This document shows positions 32,821 through 39,804 of a stretch of 39,804 nt of DNA, piece by piece (the stretch's first letter is position 1; each line of letters begins with the position of its first letter). This stretch comes from Bacilli bacterium (lineage in GTDB: Bacteria > Bacillota_I > Bacilli_A > RF39 > UBA660): NCBI GenBank assembly GCA_017887885.1, contig JAGHHB010000026.1, positions 1 through 39,804 on the forward strand. The letters run 5' to 3'. The notes under the pieces are model-generated. The model saw nothing but the letters and a program-made list of their open reading frames with translations, was not told the origin of the DNA and did not search any database. Position numbers and translations under genes: made by a program.

Positions 32821-33345
32821 ATGAAAAAAATAATTCTTATAATACTAACATTAGTGATAATGTCATTAATATATAACGAAACAAAAGCCGAAACAATTAT
32901 TATCCCTAGTACAGCAATCAGATTACGAGTTATTCCTAATAGCAATTCCTATTTAGATCAAAATATGAAAAATAAAGTTAAAAATTATTTAGAAGAAAAT
33001 ACATATCAACTATTAAAGGATACTGATAACATTGAGGAAGCTAGAAATTTAATAACAAAAAATATCCCAATAATTGAAGATAATATCGATAATTTATTTG
33101 CTCAAAATAATTATGATATGGATTATGAAATAAATTATGGATATAATTATTTTCCTGATAAAGAGTATCGAGGTATAAAATATGATGAAGGATATTACGA
33201 ATCAATAGTTATAAGTATTGGAAAAGCTGAAGGAGATAATTGGTGGTGTGTGCTATTTCCTAATCTTTGTTTAGTTGATTTAAATGAAAAAGACGATGTT
33301 GAATATCGATCATGGGTTAGCGAAATAATAAATAAAATATTTTGA
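32821..33345 (+). CDS. spoIIR: Stage II sporulation protein R
   Basis: SpoIIR is made in the forespore, secreted into the intermembrane space and triggers SpoIIGA to activate sigma-E in the mother cell. The 174-residue protein has a signal helix (about 1-22), then AIRLRVIPNSNSYLDQNMK in outline (the IRLxVIxNS-DQ motif) and the C-terminal SIGKAEGDNWWCVLFPNLC block, both diagnostic. The ATG at 32821 follows AAAGGGTGAT in a hairpin; an earlier GTG at 32809 lies on that site. It is direct evidence for endospore formation. Confidence 0.96.
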   Translation: MKKIILIILTLVIMSLIYNETKAETIIIPSTAIRLRVIPNSNSYLDQNMKNKVKNYLEENTYQLLKDTDNIEEARNLITKNIPIIEDNIDNLFAQNNYDMDYEINYGYNYFPDKEYRGIKYDEGYYESIVISIGKAEGDNWWCVLFPNLCLVDLNEKDDVEYRSWVSEIINKIF

Positions 33346-33379
33346 TAATATCGGCATAGAATTAGATAGGTGATAAATA

Positions 33380-33913
33380 GTGAAAATAGTTACCATTTTC
33401 CTAATAGCATTAAGCTTATCTATGGATGCCTTTTCTTTAGCCTTAATATATGGAACACAAGGAATAAGTAAAAGAGATAAAATTATTTTGGCCATAATTG
33501 TTGGAATGTATCATTTTATTATGCCCCTTATAGGATTGAGCATAGGTTCTTTTCTTACAGATAAAATAATAATAAATACCAATATCTTGGTAGGAGTAAT
33601 ACTTACTTTAATTGCTATTGAGATGATCATATCAAGCTTTAAAGATAAAGAGGAAAAGTTTCTTTTATCGTTAGCGGGTTATTTTCTTTTTGGTCTATCT
33701 GTCAGTATTGATAGTTTAACGGCCGGAATAGGGCTTCCCGCTATTACTAATTCCTTTTTCTCTTCAGCTCTCGTTTTTGCCATAACTAGCACCATCTTCA
33801 CCTATTTAGGACTAAATTTAGGAAACATTTTAAATAAGAAATACGGAAAAGTTTCGACCATGATTGGAGGACTAATTCTTCTCATTATAGGAATAATCTA
33901 TATATTTAAGTAA
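33380..33913 (+). CDS. MntP/YtaF-type six-helix membrane protein
   Basis: A 177-residue protein with about six membrane helices and the two internal-repeat motifs of the MntP manganese exporter family: LSMDAFSLAL (residues 13-22) and SIDSLTAGIG (about 110-119), each with a conserved Asp. It also has MYHFIMPLIGLSIG. The sporulation-associated paralogue YtaF has the same fold, so placement after spoIIR leaves either reading open. The GTG at 33380 has AGGTGA at 33368 as ribosome binding site. Confidence 0.82.
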   Translation: MKIVTIFLIALSLSMDAFSLALIYGTQGISKRDKIILAIIVGMYHFIMPLIGLSIGSFLTDKIIINTNILVGVILTLIAIEMIISSFKDKEEKFLLSLAGYFLFGLSVSIDSLTAGIGLPAITNSFFSSALVFAITSTIFTYLGLNLGNILNKKYGKVSTMIGGLILLIIGIIYIFK

Positions 33914-33960
33914 ATAACGTCAATAATATGTCAAAAATATAACACATTAATCCAAAACAA

Positions 33961-33988
33961 TTGACTTTTTCTATAAATTATTTACAAT
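33961..33988 (+). promoter_or_regulatory. Promoter of murA
   Basis: TTGACT (33961-33966), 16-base gap, TACAAT (33983-33988), 31 bases before the ATG. Confidence 0.65.
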
Positions 33989-34019
33989 AAAATTAAATAT
34001 TCTTAAGGAAGGAGTAGTT

Positions 34020-35270
34020 ATGACGAGAATAAGAATTGTTGGTGGCTTTGAATTAAGCGGTGAAATAGAAGTAAGTGGTTCTAAAAATAGTGCTGTCGCT
34101 CTAATACCGGCATCTCTTTTATGTGATGAAAAAGTAGAAATAAGTAACGTACCTAATATTTCTGATGTTGATGCTCTAGAAGAAATATTATTGCATTTAA
34201 ATGTTCAGGTGGAAAGAAAAGAAAATTCATTAAAGATTGATCCTTCAAAGATTATAAATAAAGTTATTCCAGAAAATTTATCCCAGAAATTGAGGGCTTC
34301 GTACTACTTTATGTCGGCCCTTTTAGGAAAATATAAACATGTTGAAATGTATTTTCCGGGCGGATGCTCAATTGGTGAAAGACCTATTGATCAAACTTTA
34401 AAAGGTTATCGAGCACTTGGTGCAACGGTAATCCGAAAAGATAATCGTTATATAATAGATGCTCCAAAATTAAAAGGAGCCAAACTATATTTAGATATGC
34501 CTAGTGTTGGTGCTACAGTAAATACAATTTTAGCTTCGGTAAAGGCTGAAGGAGTAACAATTATTGAAAATGCCGCTAAAGAACCAGAAATCGTCAATAT
34601 TGCGACCTTTTTAAATAATATGGGAGCTAAAATAAAAGGTGCAGGAACAAATATTATTACTATAACAGGAGTATCTTATCTTCATAGTTCTTTTCATGAA
34701 GTCATACCTGATCGTATAGAAGCTGGAACGTATCTTATTATAGGATCATTGTTAGGAAAAAAGCTAAAAATAAAAAATATTATTCCCTCACACATTGAGT
34801 CCCTTACTTCAAAGCTTATAGAAGCAGGCGTTGAAATGACAATATCTTCTGATTCTATAACGGTAAGTAGAAAAAATAATTATAGAGCTATAAATATTAG
34901 GACGCTTCCTTATCCAGGATTTCCTACTGACCTTCAGCAGCCTCTGATTCCCTTTTTAACACAGTGTCAGGGCATAAGTATTGTTGAAGAGACAATTTAC
35001 GAAAATCGTTTTCAAAATATTTCTGATACCAATCGAATGGGAGCTGATATTATTGTCAAGGATAATAATTTAGCTCAAGTAAGTGGTATTACACCCCTAT
35101 ATGGCAAAAATGTAGTTGCTACTGACTTAAGAGGCGGGGCCTCGCTTCTTATTTGTGGCCTAATCGCCGAAGGTATTACTATCATCGATAATATCAATTA
35201 CATTTTGCGGGGTTACGATAGCATATGTGAAAAACTAACTCGAGTTGGTGCTAAAATAGAATTAATATAA
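34020..35270 (+). CDS. murA: UDP-N-acetylglucosamine 1-carboxyvinyltransferase
   Basis: MurA transfers enolpyruvate from PEP to UDP-GlcNAc, the first committed step of peptidoglycan synthesis. The 416-residue protein has Lys22-Asn23 (SGSKNS), the flexible loop PGGCSIGERPID with catalytic Cys116, which is the residue alkylated by fosfomycin, and GFPTDLQQP near residue 300 with the catalytic Asp. AAGGAAGGAG precedes the ATG. A peptidoglycan enzyme together with a likely LTA synthase shows a walled cell, not a mycoplasma. Confidence 0.97.
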   Translation: MTRIRIVGGFELSGEIEVSGSKNSAVALIPASLLCDEKVEISNVPNISDVDALEEILLHLNVQVERKENSLKIDPSKIINKVIPENLSQKLRASYYFMSALLGKYKHVEMYFPGGCSIGERPIDQTLKGYRALGATVIRKDNRYIIDAPKLKGAKLYLDMPSVGATVNTILASVKAEGVTIIENAAKEPEIVNIATFLNNMGAKIKGAGTNIITITGVSYLHSSFHEVIPDRIEAGTYLIIGSLLGKKLKIKNIIPSHIESLTSKLIEAGVEMTISSDSITVSRKNNYRAINIRTLPYPGFPTDLQQPLIPFLTQCQGISIVEETIYENRFQNISDTNRMGADIIVKDNNLAQVSGITPLYGKNVVATDLRGGASLLICGLIAEGITIIDNINYILRGYDSICEKLTRVGAKIELI

Positions 35271-35291
35271 ATATACTTTACCAGGAGGAGT

Positions 35292-35972
35292 ATGAAAAAA
35301 GTATTTTTAATATTAATTCTTTTTTTATCATGCTATTTTATTTACAATAAAACTGTTGATGGAAAATTTTATTATTTGGCTATAGGTGATTCCCTTGCTA
35401 GAGGAACAAATGAATATGGCGTAGCTTCTTATGGTTATAATGATCATATAAAGGACTATTTGTATAAAGAACAAAAGCTTAAAGAATATAATAAAGTATT
35501 TACTAATGATGATTATCGTATTACAGATATCTTAAAAATTTTAGAATATAATGAAAAAAAAGATGGTTATTCGTTAAATCGCTTAGTAAAACAGGCAGAT
35601 ATTTTAACAATTTCACTTGGAATGAACGAAATATATTATAAATTAGAAAAAAACAATCAAAACATATATACATATATAGATAATATGATAAATAATTACT
35701 CCGCATTAATGTCGTATATAAATAAGTTTCATCACGAATATGTCTTTGTATTAGGTTACTATAATACATTAGGAGAAAATCAAGATATCTTTAATTATGC
35801 TAATTATAAATTAAAGGAGTTATGTGATGATTACGATATTACATACATAGATTTATCAGCATTATTGGATAACAATCCATTATATTTGATTCAAAAACAA
35901 ACTTTTCTTCCCAATGCCAAAGGATACGAAAAAATTTCACAAATAATAGTTGAAAAAATGGAAAATAACTGA
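35292..35972 (+). CDS. GDSL/SGNH-family protein with an altered catalytic block V
   Basis: A 226-residue exported or membrane-anchored protein with an N-terminal hydrophobic segment (4-18). Block I is GDSLARG with Ser34, and block III appears as SLGMNEI with Asn112, with Glu replacing the usual Asp. Block V, normally DxxHPNxxGY, reads QTFLPNAKGY, so the Asp and His of the triad are replaced by Gln203 and Leu206. The protein therefore may not be a standard esterase. The start has AGGAGG close by, 21 bases after murA, so co-transcription with murA is likely. Substrate unknown; wall or lipid modification is possible. Confidence 0.78.
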   Translation: MKKVFLILILFLSCYFIYNKTVDGKFYYLAIGDSLARGTNEYGVASYGYNDHIKDYLYKEQKLKEYNKVFTNDDYRITDILKILEYNEKKDGYSLNRLVKQADILTISLGMNEIYYKLEKNNQNIYTYIDNMINNYSALMSYINKFHHEYVFVLGYYNTLGENQDIFNYANYKLKELCDDYDITYIDLSALLDNNPLYLIQKQTFLPNAKGYEKISQIIVEKMENN

Positions 35973-35978
35973 TATAAT
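35950..35978 (+). promoter_or_regulatory. Promoter of rpmE
   Basis: TTGAAA (35950-35955), 17-base gap, TATAAT (35973-35978). The -35 lies inside the end of the GDSL gene. Confidence 0.8.
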
Positions 35979-35996
35979 ATAGCATGTATTTTATTA

Positions 35997-36014
35997 CTAT
36001 GACTTTGGTCATGG
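35997..36014 (+). promoter_or_regulatory. Hairpin in the rpmE leader
   Basis: Stem CTATGAC/GTCATGG with a TTTG loop, directly before the GAAAGGAGAG ribosome binding site. It could be a ribosomal-protein leader; no Rfam-type match can be claimed by eye. Confidence 0.45.
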
Positions 36015-36030
36015 CGAAAGGAGAGACAAA

Positions 36031-36240
36031 ATGAAAGCTAATATACATCCAAATTATGTGGAGGCAACAGTTACCTGTGCTTGTGGTAACACCTTCAAAA
36101 CGATGTCTACTAAAGAAAATATTCAAGTTGAAGTATGTTCTAAATGCCATCCATATTATACAGGGAAACAGAATTTAGGATCTAGAAAAGGACAAGTTGA
36201 AAAGTTTAATAAAAAATTTGGTTTTAGTACAAAAGAATAA
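36031..36240 (+). CDS. rpmE: 50S ribosomal protein L31, zinc-containing type
   Basis: A 69-residue protein with the four zinc ligands of the C+ type: TCACG gives Cys16 and Cys18, and VCSKCH gives Cys36 and Cys39. The opening [11 protein letters not shown] and the [15 protein letters not shown] region are standard for L31 type A. C+ forms can be swapped for C- forms under zinc starvation in some Bacilli; no C- copy is in this window. The terminator overlaps the stop codon. Confidence 0.97.
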   Translation: MKANIHPNYVEATVTCACGNTFKTMSTKENIQVEVCSKCHPYYTGKQNLGSRKGQVEKFNKKFGFSTKE

Positions 36241-36255
36241 TCTTTTGTACTTTTT
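36226..36255 (+). terminator. rpmE terminator containing the rpmE stop codon
   Basis: Perfect 11-bp stem AGTACAAAAGA/TCTTTTGTACT (36226-36236 and 36241-36251) with loop ATAA, then TTTTG. The TAA stop forms the loop. Confidence 0.88.
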
Positions 36256-36294
36256 GTTATTTATATTTACTTGTCTTATTTTAAAGCAAATAAC

Positions 36295-36322
36295 TTTGTT
36301 TAATTTTAGAAAATTAAACAAA
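36295..36322. promoter_or_regulatory. Long perfect palindrome upstream of the LTA-synthase-like gene
   Basis: A 13-bp perfect dyad with a 2-bp centre (TTTGTTTAATTTT, AG, then its complement). The tiny centre suits a DNA operator better than an RNA hairpin. A TTGACA at 36336 with a weak -10 lies just after it. Confidence 0.5.
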
Positions 36323-36459
36323 AAAAGACTTTTTTTGACATGAATTAAAGAAATATTTTACTAATTTAGATAGAAAAAATAAACATCATGTTTACTAAAA
36401 AAATAAAAACAAGGAGAAAAAGTAATTGCATATATAGATTTTTAATATTTAAAAATTGT

Positions 36460-36488
36460 TTTTCATTTTGATAATTTTGTGATATAAT
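36460..36488 (+). promoter_or_regulatory. Promoter of the LTA-synthase-like gene
   Basis: TTTTCA (36460-36465), 17-base gap, TATAAT (36483-36488) with a TGA extension. The predicted start leaves a leader of only about 11 bases. Confidence 0.65.
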
Positions 36489-36505
36489 TATCGTAGTGAT
36501 AATTT

Positions 36506-38476
36506 ATGAAAATAAAGAAAATATTAGAAAATATTAAAAAAAATATTAAAATAATTAAAAAAAATCATCTATTAGTAGTTTTTTTTATTGCTTATAACTT
36601 AATTAATGCTACTATTTTGAGATTAGTTACGGTAAATACCTTAACAATATCTCCTTTTTTAGTAGATTTAAGTTTTTTACTTATTATTTCAGAAGTTGCT
36701 CTTCTTTTCAAACGTTCTAGAAGAATTAATTACTTTATGATTGTCACTATTATTCTAACTATAGTGTGTATAATTAATAGTATTTATTACCATTATTATA
36801 GCTCGTTTGCTTCTTTTTCCCTTTTAGCTACTGCTGCTTTTGCTGCCGATGTTGGAGATGCTATTGTCGAAAAAGTTATGCAAACAATAGATTTTATATA
36901 CATATTATCACCAATTTGCCTTTATCTATCATATCGTTTTTTAAAGAAAAAGAGGTATTTTGAGAAACCAGTGAAGCAAGAGCAAAAAAAAGTTGCCAAA
37001 AAATTATCTTTATCAGCATTAGGTTTGTTTATTTTAGGCGGAATATTTATGCCCATTAACTCTTGGGCTAGACTTTTTAAATTATGGAACCGCGAAGCTG
37101 TCGTTATGAGTTATGGAATTTATTTCTATCAATTAGATGATTTCATTCAAAGCTTAACACCGCAAATAAATAACTTATTTGGTCATGATAGTGCTCTAAA
37201 AACAGTATCCGATTATTATACAGAAAATCAAAAAGAATCACCTCCTAATCAGTTTACTAATATTTTTAAAGGTAAAAACGTAATCGTTATTCATGCCGAA
37301 AGCATGCAAACTTTTCCTATGAAGTTAAAATTTAATGGAGAAGAAGTAACTCCTAATCTAAATAAATTAGCTAGTGAAGGAATATTTTTTAGTAATTTCT
37401 ATTCTCAAGTTGGTGTTGGAACCAGCAGTGATGCCGAATTTACCTTTAATACTTCGCTTATGCCTTCCACGAGAGGAACTGTTTTTGTCAATTATTTCAA
37501 TAGACAATATATTGCTCTTCCTAAATTACTAAAAGAACAAGGCTATTATACCTATAGTATGCATGCCAATACTGGCGATTTTTGGAATCGAAATACAATG
37601 CATCAAAATCTTGGCTATGACCAATTTTATAGTAAAAACTCTTATGTGATAGATGAAACTATCGGTTTAGGTCTTTCAGATAAATCTTTCTTTAATCAGT
37701 CTGTGGAAATTATGAAAAAAGTTAAAGAAACAGAAGAAGGTCCTTTCTATAGTTTACTAATTACTTTAACTAATCATACGCCCTTTAGTGATTTAGAACT
37801 TATCGATGAATTTCCTACTACTATAGATGTAAAAATAGAAAATAAAACCATAACTAGGGAGTATCTAAACAATACGACAATGGGCAATTATTTACGATCT
37901 GTTCATTATGCTGATGAAGCGATAGGAGAATTTATTGATAAATTAGATGATGAAGGTCTATTAGAAAATACTGTCATAATGATATATGGCGATCATGATG
38001 CCAGAATAAGTTATAATGATTTTAATCTGCTATATAATTATGACCCTATAGAAGATCGTATTTTAACAGAAGAAGATGAAAATTATATAGTATATAACAA
38101 ATATACTTATGAGTTAGATAGAAAAGTCCCATTTATTATTTGGACAAAAGATGAAAATTTTAATTTACAAGTTGATCTTCCTATGGGGATGATTGATGTT
38201 CTACCAACAATTGGTAATATGTTAGGAATTAAGAGCGACTATCAATTAGGTACCGATATATTTAGTATTGAAGAAGATAATACAGTAGTTTTTGTTGATG
38301 GATCATTCCTAACGTCTAAAGTTTATTATAATGGCTCTAAAAATGAAATATACGCTATAAATAATGAACCAATAAATGAAGATTATATAAAGGAGCAAGC
38401 TGAAAAAGCTTCCAAGATTATCGAGATATCTAATGATATTATTAGTTACGATTTAATAAAGGAACTAGAATCTTAA
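36506..38476 (+). CDS. LTA-synthase-family sulfatase-fold membrane protein
   Basis: A 656-residue protein with five predicted N-terminal helices (about 20-40, 47-68, 75-97, 128-146, 168-184) and an extracellular sulfatase-fold domain (about 255-600), the plan of LtaS, which polymerises glycerol phosphate from phosphatidylglycerol. Metal ligands include Glu265 in IHAESMQ and the YGDHDARI block. The nucleophile position, Thr in the GKTSDSE motif of S. aureus LtaS, is Ser307 in GTSSDAE. The function is therefore glycerol-phosphate or other phosphoalcohol transfer; LtaS proper is not certain. The ribosome binding site is weak (only GTGAT). The Agr-like regulator gene follows after 54 bases. Confidence 0.88.
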   Translation: MKIKKILENIKKNIKIIKKNHLLVVFFIAYNLINATILRLVTVNTLTISPFLVDLSFLLIISEVALLFKRSRRINYFMIVTIILTIVCIINSIYYHYYSSFASFSLLATAAFAADVGDAIVEKVMQTIDFIYILSPICLYLSYRFLKKKRYFEKPVKQEQKKVAKKLSLSALGLFILGGIFMPINSWARLFKLWNREAVVMSYGIYFYQLDDFIQSLTPQINNLFGHDSALKTVSDYYTENQKESPPNQFTNIFKGKNVIVIHAESMQTFPMKLKFNGEEVTPNLNKLASEGIFFSNFYSQVGVGTSSDAEFTFNTSLMPSTRGTVFVNYFNRQYIALPKLLKEQGYYTYSMHANTGDFWNRNTMHQNLGYDQFYSKNSYVIDETIGLGLSDKSFFNQSVEIMKKVKETEEGPFYSLLITLTNHTPFSDLELIDEFPTTIDVKIENKTITREYLNNTTMGNYLRSVHYADEAIGEFIDKLDDEGLLENTVIMIYGDHDARISYNDFNLLYNYDPIEDRILTEEDENYIVYNKYTYELDRKVPFIIWTKDENFNLQVDLPMGMIDVLPTIGNMLGIKSDYQLGTDIFSIEEDNTVVFVDGSFLTSKVYYNGSKNEIYAINNEPINEDYIKEQAEKASKIIEISNDIISYDLIKELES

Positions 38477-38530
38477 ATACTACTCATGAGTTTTGATAAA
38501 ATAATTTAAATTAAGAAAGAGGAATAAAAA

Positions 38531-39253
38531 ATGATAAAATTTATAGTATGTGAAGATAATAATGATGCATTAGAAAGAGCAACTCAAACGGTCACTAAAG
38601 CAATGATGAATTATGATGTAGAGTACAAAGTATATAAATTCACAAAATATACAAAAGAATTAAAAGATTTAATAAATGATGATCGCGATACTAAAATTTA
38701 TATTCTAGATATAGAGCTACCTTCAATAAGCGGTCTTGAAATAGCTTCTGAAATAAGAGAAACTGATGATGATAGTACAATAATATTTGTGACAGCTCAT
38801 TCAGATTGTAAAAACGATATATTTTATTCAAGACTAAAAGCTATTGATTTCATATCAAAATATCACCGCTACCAAGAAAGACTCTGTCAAACTATTGAAC
38901 ATGTTATGAAAAAAATGTTTCGTAATAAAAAGTTAGAATTTTCATACAATCATGTATATAATAAAATACTACTCAAGGAGATTAATTTTATCGAAAAGAT
39001 GCCTTCGCAAAATAAATGCATAATCCATATGACAAATGATGATAAAAAATTTATAATATCGACAATTTCTAAATTAAAGAAAGAATTACAACCACTATTT
39101 TTTCAAACTCACAAAGCTTGTATAGTTAATTTATCAAATATAAAATATATTGACTATGCTAATTATAATATATATTTTAAAAATGGCCAAACTACGAACT
39201 TATTAACTCCTACGGCAAGAAAGGAATTGAAAGAGAATGTCAGAAATTATTAA
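38531..39253 (+). CDS. LytTR response regulator, AgrA-like
   Basis: A 240-residue response regulator with a receiver domain (1-125; acidic pair Glu8-Asp9, phosphorylation site Asp60 in YILDIELPSISGLE) and a LytTR DNA-binding domain (about 135-238; LEFSYNHVYNKILLKEINFIE in outline, TISKLKKEL, FQTHKACIVNLSNIKYID). It resembles AgrA and its relatives, which bind direct repeats upstream of peptide, bacteriocin or virulence genes. GAGG lies before the ATG. It overlaps the sensor gene by 17 bases, so the two form one signalling unit. Confidence 0.92.
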   Translation: MIKFIVCEDNNDALERATQTVTKAMMNYDVEYKVYKFTKYTKELKDLINDDRDTKIYILDIELPSISGLEIASEIRETDDDSTIIFVTAHSDCKNDIFYSRLKAIDFISKYHRYQERLCQTIEHVMKKMFRNKKLEFSYNHVYNKILLKEINFIEKMPSQNKCIIHMTNDDKKFIISTISKLKKELQPLFFQTHKACIVNLSNIKYIDYANYNIYFKNGQTTNLLTPTARKELKENVRNY

Positions 39254-39804
39254 TGCATTTATAAGCTGTTCTATATTCATGCTATCATTATATGCCTTTG
39301 GTATGATTATTTTTGATGAAAAAGAAGAAGGAAAGAGATTAAGAAACATAATATTCTTTATCTTGGGCTGCATATTACACACACTAATAGTTTTGTATCT
39401 AGACAATACTCTGAAAACCATGTCATCATGCTTACTATATATCATCTTATTTAAAATAATGTTTAATTTAGGCTTTACTAAAGCTGTTTTTGCTGCCATT
39501 ATATATGCAATATTGGCAATTATACCAGATTTAATTGTTACAGCTACTACTATTCATGTCCTCAATATAGCAAAAGAATATTTTTATGAAAGTCTCGCTG
39601 GAGGAGTAGTTTGTAATGTTTCAGTCAGCCTAATGGTAGTGGCATTATCGCTATTATTAAAAAAGCCATTAAGAAGATTGATCAACTATGACTTATCTGC
39701 TAATAAAAAGATCGTATTTATTTCAGCATTAACGATAGTATTTGTTGGACTATTTTTCTATAAATTTGCTGTAAGGTATGAAATTAGTAATGACGTATTA
39801 ATAT
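39237..39804 (+). CDS. AgrC-like sensor kinase, N-terminal membrane part, cut by the window edge
   Basis: An open frame of 189 codons runs from the ATG at 39237 to the window end. It contains about six hydrophobic segments (starting ISCSIFMLSLYAFG, IIFFILGCILHTLIV and CLLYIILFKIMF) without any conserved enzyme motif so far. A polytopic N-terminus overlapping an AgrA-like regulator gene is the AgrC arrangement, where the membrane part senses a peptide. The kinase domain would lie outside the window. AAAGGA lies about 12 bases upstream of the start. Confidence 0.72.
   Translation, partial: MSEIINAFISCSIFMLSLYAFGMIIFDEKEEGKRLRNIIFFILGCILHTLIVLYLDNTLKTMSSCLLYIILFKIMFNLGFTKAVFAAIIYAILAIIPDLIVTATTIHVLNIAKEYFYESLAGGVVCNVSVSLMVVALSLLLKKPLRRLINYDLSANKKIVFISALTIVFVGLFFYKFAVRYEISNDVLI

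Noticed and set aside
36388..36468. 26-codon frame before the LTA-synthase-like gene
   Set aside because: No ribosome binding site, and its end overlaps the promoter of the next gene.
1..39804. CRISPR arrays, tRNA, rRNA or transposases
   Set aside because: None recognised on either strand; the only repeats found are the short ones listed.

Overview
This is an AT-rich (roughly 30% GC by eye) chromosomal window from an endospore-forming member of the Bacillota, most like the uncultured low-GC gut Bacilli (Erysipelotrichales/RF39-like) or a near relative. This is inferred from Firmicutes-specific replication genes (dnaB, dnaI), long-form hpf, spoIIR, two tiny YjcZ-like proteins, a lipoteichoic-acid-synthase-like protein and strong AGGAGG-type ribosome binding sites. 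The species cannot be fixed from this window.

The layout is a chromosome core around a sharp strand switch at about 25.1-25.3 kb. Almost every gene left of it is on the minus strand and every gene right of it is on the plus strand, as expected beside a replication origin. Right of the switch runs the classic block rpmH-rnpA-yidC-jag, mnmE-mnmG-rsmG and a ParB/Noc-like gene, followed by spoIIR, a MntP/YtaF-like membrane protein, murA, a GDSL-family protein, rpmE, an LTA-synthase-like sulfatase and an Agr-like response regulator with a truncated sensor. Left of the switch are parA-parB, a cold shock gene, a CPBP protease, and the replication operon dnaB-dnaI-(86-aa membrane protein)-dnaE-gmk. 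Next come a P-loop kinase, an HD protein with an unusual archaeal/rickettsial-type valS, three small membrane genes, a polysaccharide deacetylase, rmuC, a foldase, two YjcZ-like sporulation peptides, a sugar nucleotidyltransferase, hpf and secA. dnaA and dnaN, usually next to rpmH, are not in the window.

The left edge (1-615) is accessory DNA: the N-terminal 130 residues of a tyrosine recombinase, followed by a cluster of direct and inverted GCACACAA repeats between it and the 3' end of secA. This looks like one end of an integrated element lying mostly outside the window.

The non-coding DNA is compact and structured. At least four intrinsic terminators swallow the stop codon of the gene they end (hpf, the YetF-like gene, parB, rpmE). 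Two terminator-like hairpins carry the Shine-Dalgarno sequence of the next gene in their 3' arm (the YetF-like gene, spoIIR). Two intergenic stretches look like uncharacterised structured RNAs: minus strand 15927-16084, folded along most of its length and ending in a terminator, and plus strand 4893-5010, ending in an orphan terminator. I saw no rRNA, tRNA, CRISPR array or insertion sequence.
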